From: Lentisphaerota bacterium | Lineage (GTDB): Bacteria; Verrucomicrobiota; Lentisphaeria; Victivallales; Victivallaceae | DNA length: 64,000 nucleotides | Assembly: GCA_015061805.1 (NCBI GenBank) | Contig: SUVV01000013.1 | Coordinates: 1 to 64,000, forward strand | Direction: 5' to 3' | In this document: one piece after another, positions 42,347-50,223 of the stretch | How the letters are laid out: each line of letters begins with the position of its first letter | How positions within the stretch are numbered: position 1 is the stretch's first letter | Program-made: the position numbers and the translations under genes | Notes under the pieces: generated by a model | Seen by the model: only the letters and a program-made list of their open reading frames with translations | Told to the model about the DNA's origin: nothing | Database searches by the model: none

Positions 42347-45016
42347 ATGAGTGATGTCAATTCCCGCGATATACAGGTGAATATCGAAGATATCATGCAT
42401 ACCGCATATCTTCAGTATTCCCTCAGTGTCAACGTCGGACGCGCCATTCCCGATGTCCGCGACGGACTGAAACCGGTCACCCGCCGAATCCTCTACGCCA
42501 TGAAGCGCATGGGTATCGGCAAAGGTCATCAAACCGTGAAAAGCGCCAAAGTGGTCGGTGAAGTCATGGGTAACTTCCACCCCCACGGCGATTCCGCGAT
42601 CTACGATGCCATGGTGCGTCTGGCGCAGAAATTCAACATGCGCGCCCCGCTGGTCGAAGGTCAGGGTAACTTCGGTACCGCCGACGGCGACCCCGCCGCC
42701 GCCAGCCGTTACACCGAGTGCCGCATGGAACGCCTTGCCGAAGAAATGCTTCAGGATATCAATGAAGATACCGTCGATATGGTTCCGACCTTCGACGAAT
42801 CCGATGTTGAACCCTCGGTGCTTCCCGCCAAGTTCCCGCAGCTTCTGGTCAACGGCACCACCGGTATCGGTGTCGGTATGGCAACCAATATTCCCACCCA
42901 TAACCTCGGGGAAGTCATCGATGCCACGGTCGCACTTCTGGAAAATCCCGATGCTTCGGTGGATGACCTCATGCAGTATCTGCCCGGCCCGGACTTCCCC
43001 GGCGGTGCGATCATCCGCGGCCGCCATTCTCTGCGCCAGTTCTACCAGACCGGCCGCGGCAGTGTCCATGTCCGCGCCAGAGCCGACATCATCGAACATG
43101 ACGGCAAAGAGCAGATCATCATCAGCGAAGTTCCTTTCGGAGTCAACAAGGCTGAACAGATCGCCCGTATCGCCCAGCTGATGGCTGACAAAAAGATCAC
43201 CGGTATCGACGATATCCGCGACGAATCCAGTGACCGTGCCGGAACCCGCGTGGTGATCGATGTCAAACGCGGTGCTATGGGTCAGGTGGTGCTGAATCAC
43301 ATCTTCAACTCCACCATGTTCGACACCACCATCGGCTGCACCATGCTGGTCGTCGACCGCAACCGTCCCCGCACCATGAATCTGGTTCAGGTGCTTCAGG
43401 CGTACATCGACCACCGTCTGGAGGTCATCCTGCGCCGCAGTATTTTCCGCCTCAAAGAAGCGGAAGCCCGAATGCACATCGTTTCCGGATTGATCAAGGC
43501 AGTCGAAAATATCGACGAAGTCGTTGAGATCATCAAAGGTTCCAGCGACCGCGACAATGCCCGCACACGCCTGATGGAGCGCTTCGATTTCTCGGAGATC
43601 CAGGCGACCGCCATCGTGGATATGCGTCTGCACCAGCTTACCGGTCTTGCTATTGCCAAACTGCAGGATGAATTCGCCGAACTCACCGCCCGCATCGAAT
43701 ACCTCAAGAGCCTTATCGAAAGCCGCGACCTCCGTATCAGCGTGGTCAAAGATGAACTGCTCGAAGTCAAAGAAAAATATGCCGATGAACGCCGCACCGA
43801 GATCACTATGGATGATTCCGATCTCAACATCGCCGACCTCATCCCCCGCCACAGCTGCGTGATCACCGTTTCCAACACCGGCTACATCAAACGTGTCCCG
43901 GTCGACACCTACCGCACCTATCATCGCGGCGGCAAAGGCATTATCGGCATGGAAACCAAAGAAGAAGACCATGTGGAGCATCTTTTCAGCGCCCACAGTC
44001 ACGATATCATCTTCTTCTTCACCGACCGCGGCTTCATGTACTGGCTCAACGTCTATGAAATTCCCGAAGGTCTGCGCACCGGCAAGGGCAAGGCGATCAT
44101 CAACCTGATCAAAGTTCAGCCCGGCGAAAAGATCTGCGCCATGCTCACTGTCACCAGAGAGGAACTGGAACGTTCCGACCGCTATATCGTCATGGCGACC
44201 AAAAACGGTATCATCAAAAAGACCGAATTGGCTCTCTTCAAGAATCTCCGCCGCACCGGACTGCGCGCGCTCGTCATCGAAGATGATGACGACCTTATCG
44301 GCGCCGGCATCAGCGGAAACGGCGACGAGATCCTGCTCTCCAGCCGTCTTGGTATGGCGTGCCGCTTCGATCAGACCGATGACCAGATCCGTCCGATGGG
44401 CCGTACCGCCCGCGGCGTGACCGGAATGAGATTCAAACTCGAGGGCGATGAAGTCGTCAGCATGGAAATCGTTTCCGAACCCACCTACGACGAAGCCGAA
44501 ATCGAAGTCGAAAACGAAAATGAAGATGCCAATATCACCGAAACCGAAGTCGCACTGGAAGAAGATGCTTCCGGTATCGATGCCTTCGGCGCCGGTCCGG
44601 AAGTTCTGGTCGTCACCGACGGCGGTATGGGCAAACGCTCCTACGTTTCCACCTACCGCAAGACCAACCGCGGCGCCCGCGGTGTGGTCAACATCAAACT
44701 CCGCGAAGGCGAACATGTCCTGTCCGTCATTCAGATCTCCGGAGATGACGAGATCCTGCTCACCACCGAACGCGGTCAGTTGACCCGCATCCCGGCTCAC
44801 GAAATCCGCCGGGTCGGCCGTGCTTCTCTCGGCGTCCGGATCATGAATCTCAATGCCGGAGACCGCTTGACCGGTGTCGCCCGCATCATCAGGATCGAAG
44901 ACGAAAATGATTCCGGCAACACTGAAAATGCTGTCGATATCACCCCTGCTGATGAAAACGCGCCCATGGGAAACCCGGTTGCGGAAAATTCGGGGAATGA
45001 AACTCCGGAGGAATAA
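42347..45016 (+). CDS. gyrA: DNA gyrase subunit A
   Basis: The 889-residue protein cuts and rejoins DNA with GyrB to introduce negative supercoils. Visible: SYLQYSLSVNVGRAIPDVRDGLKPV-type opening, the quinolone region HPHGDSAIYDAMVRLAQ with the Ser and Asp of the drug-sensitive form, AASRYTECRM with catalytic Tyr near 122, and the C-terminal beta-pinwheel with a GyrA box YHRGGKG near 525, which marks gyrase rather than topoisomerase IV. An acidic insert (EIEVENENEDANITE) sits between blades near 720-740, and the C-terminus is acidic. gyrB is not nearby. Weak ribosome site GGAAAC. Confidence 0.96.
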   Translation: MSDVNSRDIQVNIEDIMHTAYLQYSLSVNVGRAIPDVRDGLKPVTRRILYAMKRMGIGKGHQTVKSAKVVGEVMGNFHPHGDSAIYDAMVRLAQKFNMRAPLVEGQGNFGTADGDPAAASRYTECRMERLAEEMLQDINEDTVDMVPTFDESDVEPSVLPAKFPQLLVNGTTGIGVGMATNIPTHNLGEVIDATVALLENPDASVDDLMQYLPGPDFPGGAIIRGRHSLRQFYQTGRGSVHVRARADIIEHDGKEQIIISEVPFGVNKAEQIARIAQLMADKKITGIDDIRDESSDRAGTRVVIDVKRGAMGQVVLNHIFNSTMFDTTIGCTMLVVDRNRPRTMNLVQVLQAYIDHRLEVILRRSIFRLKEAEARMHIVSGLIKAVENIDEVVEIIKGSSDRDNARTRLMERFDFSEIQATAIVDMRLHQLTGLAIAKLQDEFAELTARIEYLKSLIESRDLRISVVKDELLEVKEKYADERRTEITMDDSDLNIADLIPRHSCVITVSNTGYIKRVPVDTYRTYHRGGKGIIGMETKEEDHVEHLFSAHSHDIIFFFTDRGFMYWLNVYEIPEGLRTGKGKAIINLIKVQPGEKICAMLTVTREELERSDRYIVMATKNGIIKKTELALFKNLRRTGLRALVIEDDDDLIGAGISGNGDEILLSSRLGMACRFDQTDDQIRPMGRTARGVTGMRFKLEGDEVVSMEIVSEPTYDEAEIEVENENEDANITETEVALEEDASGIDAFGAGPEVLVVTDGGMGKRSYVSTYRKTNRGARGVVNIKLREGEHVLSVIQISGDDEILLTTERGQLTRIPAHEIRRVGRASLGVRIMNLNAGDRLTGVARIIRIEDENDSGNTENAVDITPADENAPMGNPVAENSGNETPEE

Positions 45017-45022
45017 CCGGAA

Positions 45023-45865
45023 ATGTTGGTAATGCAAGATTTTCTCCGTCAGCTCGGACGGACGGCGATCATGGGGATCGTCAACGCCACCGGCGACAGT
45101 TTCAGCGAAAATGCTGATTCTGCGCCGGAGTCTGCCGTTGACCGGGGGTGCGCTCTGGCTGAAGCCGGAGCCGATATCCTGGACATCGGCGGCGAATCCA
45201 CCCGCCCCGGCGCCGGAGAAATCTCTGCAGAAACGGAAATTTCCAGAGCCATCCCGGTTTTGAAAGAACTGAAAAAACGCCTGCCGCAAATGGCGTTCAG
45301 CATCGACACCCGCCATGCTGCAGTCGCCGCCGCCGCGCTCGAAGCCGGAGCACAGATAATCAACGATGTCTCCATGCTCAGCGACCCGGAAATGGCGGCG
45401 GTCATCGCCCGTTATCAGGCGGCGCTGATCATCGGTCACTTCCGCGCCGCGCCGGAAATCATGCAAAACAGGGAATACTGCAATTATCCCGATGGCGTAG
45501 CCGTGACTGTCGCAGCAGAACTTGCCGCTGCCAAAAAATCTGCACTTGCCGCCGGGGTACTTGAGAACAATATTCTGCTCGATCCGGGTATCGGTTTTTC
45601 CAAAACTGCCGGACAGTGCTGGGAACTGCTGCGCGACCTCGCAACGGTCGCACCGCTGCCGGCACTTGCAGTCGGAATTTCCCGGAAAAGTTTTCTCGGT
45701 TGGGTTTCCGGCGAAAAAGAGCCGGCAAAACGGCTTGGAGAATCTCTCGCAATTGAACTGGAACTTGCTTCTGCCAAAACCGCGATCATCCGTACCCATG
45801 CCGTGCGTGAACTTCACAACGCGTTGAGTGTTGCAACTTACTTCAGGAGGTTGAAAGAAAAATGA
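45023..45865 (+). CDS. folP: Dihydropteroate synthase
   Basis: The 280-residue TIM-barrel enzyme joins p-aminobenzoate to the pterin diphosphate in folate synthesis. Seen: MGIVNATGDSFSE where the family usually has GI-NVTPDSFSDGG, DIGGESTRPGA, SIDTRHAAVAAAALEAGAQIINDVS, LLDPGIGFSKT, GISRKSFLG and IIRTHAV. The Pro-to-Gly change in the first loop, which contacts the sulfonamide/pABA site, is unusual but the rest of the active site is kept. It lies 6 bases after gyrA and overlaps cdaA by ATGA. Confidence 0.93.
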   Translation: MLVMQDFLRQLGRTAIMGIVNATGDSFSENADSAPESAVDRGCALAEAGADILDIGGESTRPGAGEISAETEISRAIPVLKELKKRLPQMAFSIDTRHAAVAAAALEAGAQIINDVSMLSDPEMAAVIARYQAALIIGHFRAAPEIMQNREYCNYPDGVAVTVAAELAAAKKSALAAGVLENNILLDPGIGFSKTAGQCWELLRDLATVAPLPALAVGISRKSFLGWVSGEKEPAKRLGESLAIELELASAKTAIIRTHAVRELHNALSVATYFRRLKEK

Positions 45866-46701
45866 CACAATTCTGGGAGATCATTTTGAACTGGCGTCAG
45901 CCGCTGGAAATCATCATTCTGTTTGCCGCGATCTATGTGGTGCTGTACTATTCCCGCAAAACTCACGGCGCCCGGATGATGCTGGTGCTGGTGGTGCTGC
46001 TGCTCAGTGTCTGGGTGGTGGCGCGTATCATGGAACTGCCGGTCATCACCATGCTTTTCGAAGAGTTCTACGGCTCAACCATCATCGCCTTGCTGATAAT
46101 TTTCCAGCCGGAAGTCCGCCGCGGACTTACCCAGTTGGGGCTGGTCATGGAAAAACGCCACCGGAAAGAGGTCATCAGCGAAATCGAAGATGCCGTTGTC
46201 AATATGGCAGGCAATAAGATCGGCGCCCTGATCGTCATCGAAGGCAAAGAACAACTCCAACCGTTGATCGATGATGCCATCCAACTTGATGCACAGGTCA
46301 ATTCCCAGTTGCTGGAATCCATATTTTTTCCGAATTCACCGCTCCATGACGGCGCAGTGATCATCCGGGGCGACCGTATCGTTGCCGCACGGGCGATCCT
46401 GCCGCTGACCCGTTCCAAAGAGATATCGCCGCATCTGGGGACCCGCCACCGGGCGGCGCAGGGTATTTCCGAAGAGAGCGACGCAGTAACGATCCTGATT
46501 TCCGAAGAGTCCGGTGCGGTCTGTATCGCCTATGACGGCGAATTGCACCGCGACCTCTCCGAATTCGGACTCAACCGGATGCTGGAAACGCTGGTAGTCG
46601 GCAAGGATTCCCGCGAACTGGATGAAACGCTCCAGCTGGTCAGCGCCCAGGAAGAAAGTGAAACTCTGGCTGAAAAGATCGATGCGGAGGAAAATAAATG
46701 A
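45862..46701 (+). CDS. cdaA: Diadenylate cyclase CdaA (DacA)
   Basis: The 279-residue protein makes c-di-AMP from two ATP. Three N-terminal membrane helices (about 15-31, 37-56, 66-75) precede a DAC domain with SPLHDGAVIIRGDRI (DGA motif near 160) and GTRHRAAQGISEESDAV (RHR motif near 193), both required for catalysis. It is followed by the ybbR gene with an ATGA overlap, the classic cdaA-cdaR pairing. glmM, the third member in Firmicutes, is absent; folP takes its place upstream. c-di-AMP usually controls potassium and osmotic balance. Confidence 0.95.
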   Translation: MTQFWEIILNWRQPLEIIILFAAIYVVLYYSRKTHGARMMLVLVVLLLSVWVVARIMELPVITMLFEEFYGSTIIALLIIFQPEVRRGLTQLGLVMEKRHRKEVISEIEDAVVNMAGNKIGALIVIEGKEQLQPLIDDAIQLDAQVNSQLLESIFFPNSPLHDGAVIIRGDRIVAARAILPLTRSKEISPHLGTRHRAAQGISEESDAVTILISEESGAVCIAYDGELHRDLSEFGLNRMLETLVVGKDSRELDETLQLVSAQEESETLAEKIDAEENK

Positions 46702-47702
46702 AACGTATAATCAATTTTTTCCGTAAAGATGTCTGGCGCAAACTGCTGGCGCTGATGCTGGCTTGCCTGCTCTACTGGAACTTGAGCGACCGCGAAAAAG
46801 TCAGCAAACCGGTTTCCGTCCCGATGGAGCTGGAGGTCGCCGCCGGATTGTTCCTGCCGGAAGATTATAAACTCGATGTCCGCGTAATGGCCAAAGGCAC
46901 CGAACGGGCATTGAACAACCTTAAAATAAAAGGTAATATCAAAGTTGACCGCAACGACCGGATGAATGGTAAATTCCGGCTCCGCCTGGACGAGCGTAAT
47001 TTTGAACACCGCAAAGATGTGGAGATCACCCGGATCGAACCGGAATTCGTGGAGCTGCCGGTGCAGATGTATATTCAGCGTGATGTCAAAGTCACCCCCA
47101 AGACCTCCGGCAAAGTACTGGACGGTTTTGAATTGAAAGCACTCTCCTGCGACCCCGCAACCATCCGTATCGGCGGTCCGGAAAATGAGGTCAACGCCAT
47201 TGAATACATCGAAACGGAACCGCTTAAACTTGACTTCGACCGTAACTTCACTCAAAAACTCAAACTCATCCATCCCCAATTGCCCAATATCGTGTGCAGT
47301 GCCAATGAAACGATCGTCAAAGTTGATATTTCCCCGGTACTCAATCAGCGCAAGGTATTTGAAAATATTCCGGTACGTTACCTTTTCCCCCATACGCTTT
47401 CATCGTCCGGAGTTCTGGAGAACCGCTTCACCATTCTGCCGTCGGTCTCCCGGGTCAGCGTGATCATCACTGCTCCTCCGGCGCTCTTTGAAGAGATCGA
47501 ACCGGAAAAACTCTATGTGGTCGCCGACCTCTCCGCTGAAATGCTGTCCAAACATTCCGAACGCATCAATGTCCGTTTGTACTGCCCGGAAACCATGCGT
47601 TCATTCAGCGCCGGGCGAATCAGAGAAATCGAAATCCATCCGGCGGTGGTTTCCGTCACCGTCCAACCGGATAATATCAATAAAACAATAAAAAAACAGT
47701 AA
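46698..47702 (+). CDS. ybbR: YbbR-domain protein (CdaR-like regulator of CdaA)
   Basis: The 334-residue protein has an N-terminal membrane helix (about 13-30, WRKLLALMLACLLYWNLSD) and an extracytoplasmic part made of about three YbbR repeats, each with a pattern like V-V-xx-P-xx-V-xx-G: FVELPVQMYIQRDVKVTPKTSGKVLDGFELKAL, CDPATIRIGGPENEVNAIEYIETEPL. In Bacillus and Staphylococcus CdaR/YbbR binds CdaA and modulates its activity. Translation is coupled to cdaA. Confidence 0.9.
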   Translation: MKRIINFFRKDVWRKLLALMLACLLYWNLSDREKVSKPVSVPMELEVAAGLFLPEDYKLDVRVMAKGTERALNNLKIKGNIKVDRNDRMNGKFRLRLDERNFEHRKDVEITRIEPEFVELPVQMYIQRDVKVTPKTSGKVLDGFELKALSCDPATIRIGGPENEVNAIEYIETEPLKLDFDRNFTQKLKLIHPQLPNIVCSANETIVKVDISPVLNQRKVFENIPVRYLFPHTLSSSGVLENRFTILPSVSRVSVIITAPPALFEEIEPEKLYVVADLSAEMLSKHSERINVRLYCPETMRSFSAGRIREIEIHPAVVSVTVQPDNINKTIKKQ

Positions 47703-47744
47703 TTTTACAACAAACATAGATCTGTAAACAAGGAGAAAACAAAA

Positions 47745-49352
47745 ATGGCAATCAAAAAACTCAATTCAATGTTCCATAAGCACAGCCGCTGGCTGTTCGG
47801 CATTTTTGCGGCGATCATCATCATCGCCTTTATGGATTTCCTGACCCCGGGTCGCGGCGGATGTGCCTTTTCCGGAGAACCCGAAGATCAGCAGGTCGGT
47901 ACTGCTTTCGGTGAAAAGGTCACCTATGGAGATCTGATGGATATTGACCGCGACCTCCAGGTCTTTGAATCCCTCACCGGAGCCAGAAGCCAGCACGAAC
48001 TGCGGATGCTCTTTTTCAACTACTGCATGCTCAAACGCGCGGAACAGCTCGGTTTCACTTTCAGCGACAAGCAGGTCGCCGAAATGCTCCGGGTTCTGCC
48101 GGTTTTCATGGATAACGGCAAATTCTCCCGCGCCAAATATGATGAGTTCCTCAAAAACAACCAGCTCAGTTCTGCCGACTTGATCAAATCGGTCCGCAAT
48201 GCGCTGGTCATCCAGCAGATCCCAGGATTCTTCCGCCGGGATATCACCGTGACCGATCAGGAAATCGAAACGGTCTACAAGAGCAACTTTCCGCGGGTTG
48301 CCATCCGCGCGTTCCAGGTCAAAGATTCCCTGTTCTCCGACAAGGTCAAGATCGATGATGCCGCCCTTAAAAAGTACATGGCCGCCAACAAAGCGGACTA
48401 TGTCATCCCCGGCAAACTGGATACTCTCGTGATCGAACTTTCCAGCGAACCCTACAAAGCGGCTGCCGAAAAGAGCGTCACCGACCAATTCGTCGCCGAT
48501 TTGATCAAGAACCGTGGACTTGAAGGTGTCGATGTCAAAACCATCCGTCCGCTGCTGGTCAATCAGAAAGCGACTGAACTTGCCGCCGCCCGGATGAATG
48601 CTTTCTACCGCACCGCCAATGCCGCAATCGAAGAAGCCAAAGACTTCAATGCCAAGGTCGAAGCCTTCCGCAATGCCGCCGCCAACAGCAAACTGACGGT
48701 CGTCGAAGCCAAAAATGTTGAATTCAATTCCCAGATGATCGACAAGGTCGAAGCCCCGGAACTGATCGCCGAACTGCGCAGTATGCCGATCTCCGACACC
48801 ATCTCTCCGCTCACCCGTCCCCGCCGTTCCGGCAAAGGTGTGGCGGTGGCGATGCTGATCAAGCGTACCGCGCCCCGCCAGATGAGTTTTGAAGAAGCCA
48901 AAGCCAAACTTACTGCGGACTACCGCAAAGCCGAAAGCGTCAAACTTGCCCGCATCCACGCCAAAAATCTGTGGAGCGGAGTCATCAAACTTGCCCCGGC
49001 GAAACGCTCTGCAGCATTCGCCAAACTCGGCAAGATGGAAAACATCGTCTTCTCCATGATCAGCGCCCCCGAAAAGAATGAACTGCACATGAGCATCGTC
49101 CGCGATGCCAGTCCCTTCCTCGGCACCATGAAAACCGGCGATTTCTCCCCGGTCATCAACACCGCCGACGGCGCCATGCTCGTTGAAATGGTCAAACGCT
49201 ATCCCGCCGTCATGGAAAAACTCGCCGAAAACCGCGAAATGATCAAGCAGGGTATCATGGAACAGAAAGCACAGCAGCTCCAGATGGAATTCATGGTCCA
49301 TCTCGACCGCAACTGCCGCTACGAAATCGAAGACCGTACTCAGGGCAACTGA
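47745..49352 (+). CDS. Membrane-anchored periplasmic folding factor, PpiD/SurA-N-like
   Basis: The 535-residue protein starts with one membrane helix (about 16-33, WLFGIFAAIIIIAFMDFL) and then a SurA/PpiD-type chaperone region: VTYGDLMDIDRDLQVF, LMLKRAEQLGFTFSDKQVAEMLRVLPVFMDNGKFSRAKYDEFLKNN-like helices (residues 60-150), DQEIETVYKSNF. The later part is helical with PISPLTRP and KTGDFSPVI. No parvulin prolyl-isomerase signature is obvious, so chaperone rather than isomerase activity is likely. AAGGAG precedes the ATG. speD follows after one base. Confidence 0.78.
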   Translation: MAIKKLNSMFHKHSRWLFGIFAAIIIIAFMDFLTPGRGGCAFSGEPEDQQVGTAFGEKVTYGDLMDIDRDLQVFESLTGARSQHELRMLFFNYCMLKRAEQLGFTFSDKQVAEMLRVLPVFMDNGKFSRAKYDEFLKNNQLSSADLIKSVRNALVIQQIPGFFRRDITVTDQEIETVYKSNFPRVAIRAFQVKDSLFSDKVKIDDAALKKYMAANKADYVIPGKLDTLVIELSSEPYKAAAEKSVTDQFVADLIKNRGLEGVDVKTIRPLLVNQKATELAAARMNAFYRTANAAIEEAKDFNAKVEAFRNAAANSKLTVVEAKNVEFNSQMIDKVEAPELIAELRSMPISDTISPLTRPRRSGKGVAVAMLIKRTAPRQMSFEEAKAKLTADYRKAESVKLARIHAKNLWSGVIKLAPAKRSAAFAKLGKMENIVFSMISAPEKNELHMSIVRDASPFLGTMKTGDFSPVINTADGAMLVEMVKRYPAVMEKLAENREMIKQGIMEQKAQQLQMEFMVHLDRNCRYEIEDRTQGN

Positions 49353-49353
49353 T

Positions 49354-50166
49354 ATGAACCTTTCTGCTGCCGACACCGGAAGCGGCATTGCGCTGGGCAG
49401 GCAGATGACCGTCGAATTTTACGACTGCAAATCTGCCACGCTGACCAATGCCGCTGAACTGGAAAGAGTCTTTCTGCATGCCGCGCAGGTTTCCGGCGCA
49501 CATGTGGTCGATTCGGTATTCCACTCCTTCGATCCCCAGGGGGTAAGCGGAGTGGTGGTGATCTCCGAATCCCACTTTGCCGTTCACGCCTGGCCGGAAC
49601 ACGACTACGCGGCAGTCGATCTCTTCACCTGCGGCGCGGGGGTGGATTTCGATCTGGCAGTAAAGGCTCTGGCAGAGGGTATGCAGTCAGGTTATTGGAT
49701 AATATCCAGTCTGGTCAACCGGGGGATCCTCGGTGACACCGGAGTGGAACGACTGGTTCCCGTAGTTGAAAATGAAAACAGCCGGGGACTGCAGCTCTCC
49801 TGGAAAAGCCGGTATGAACACACCGGCGCCCGGGCGATGTCCAGTTGTATCGACATTTACGGATGTTCCGCCATCGATCTTTCCGATGAAGCGGAACTGA
49901 AAAAATTCACTGGAGAAGTGGTTGAACTTCTCGCTGAAAATTCTGCCGGGCAGTATGAATGGGGCTGTTCGGAAAACAATGACGAAATTGAATTTGCCTG
50001 TTCTTTTGATCGGGGACACTTGAGCGGCTTCGCCTGCCCCGACCGTTCCGGAATCTATCTGGACGTATTCACCACCGGATTTTTTGACCCGCGGGAAATT
50101 GCGGAATTCGCCATGCGTAAACTCGGCGGACAATATTACCGGATGCAGCCGCAAGTACGACAATGA
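49354..50166 (+). CDS. speD: S-adenosylmethionine decarboxylase with a second, inactive SpeD-like domain
   Basis: The 270-residue protein is twice the usual bacterial size. Residues 17-110 are a complete pyruvoyl-type AdoMetDC: MTVEFYDCKSATL, ISESHFAVHAWPE with self-cleavage between Glu 72 and Ser 73, and VDLFTCG with catalytic Cys 93. Residues 162-260 repeat the fold: SCIDIYGCSAIDLSDEAELKKF matches the first strand-helix, and GHLSGFACPD...YLDVFTTGFFDP matches the active-site half, but Ser is replaced by Gly 221 and Cys by Thr, so it cannot form a pyruvoyl group. The enzyme supplies aminopropyl groups for spermidine. No speE is nearby. Confidence 0.9.
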   Translation: MNLSAADTGSGIALGRQMTVEFYDCKSATLTNAAELERVFLHAAQVSGAHVVDSVFHSFDPQGVSGVVVISESHFAVHAWPEHDYAAVDLFTCGAGVDFDLAVKALAEGMQSGYWIISSLVNRGILGDTGVERLVPVVENENSRGLQLSWKSRYEHTGARAMSSCIDIYGCSAIDLSDEAELKKFTGEVVELLAENSAGQYEWGCSENNDEIEFACSFDRGHLSGFACPDRSGIYLDVFTTGFFDPREIAEFAMRKLGGQYYRMQPQVRQ

Positions 50167-50173
50167 AATGAGT

Positions 50174-50210
50174 ACTGTCAATTATACTGACAGTTTATAT
50201 ATGACTGACA
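50174..50210 (+). promoter_or_regulatory. Inverted and direct repeat sites before the Na/phosphate transporter
   Basis: ACTGTCA (50174-50180) faces TGACAGT (50188-50194) across 7 bases. CTGACA recurs at 50187-50192 and 50205-50210. The CTGTCA-type half sites recall Pho boxes, though the 12-base period differs from the usual 11. It could bind a phosphate regulator or be the end structure of the speD transcript; no T run supports the latter. Confidence 0.4.
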
Positions 50211-50223
50211 AGAGGTATCGATA

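Noticed and set aside
42347-45016. Topoisomerase IV subunit A (parC) instead of gyrA
   Set aside because: A GyrA box (YHRGGKG) is present in the C-terminal pinwheel and the full six-blade length is kept, which supports gyrase.
42083-45868. A 1261-residue open frame on the minus strand opposite gyrA and folP
   Set aside because: It runs antisense through two conserved genes and has the same antisense composition (repeated Asp, Phe, His, Gly). It has no ribosome site or recognisable domain.
47766-49388. A 540-residue minus-strand frame opposite the PpiD-like gene
   Set aside because: Antisense shadow of a highly biased gene with no family match.
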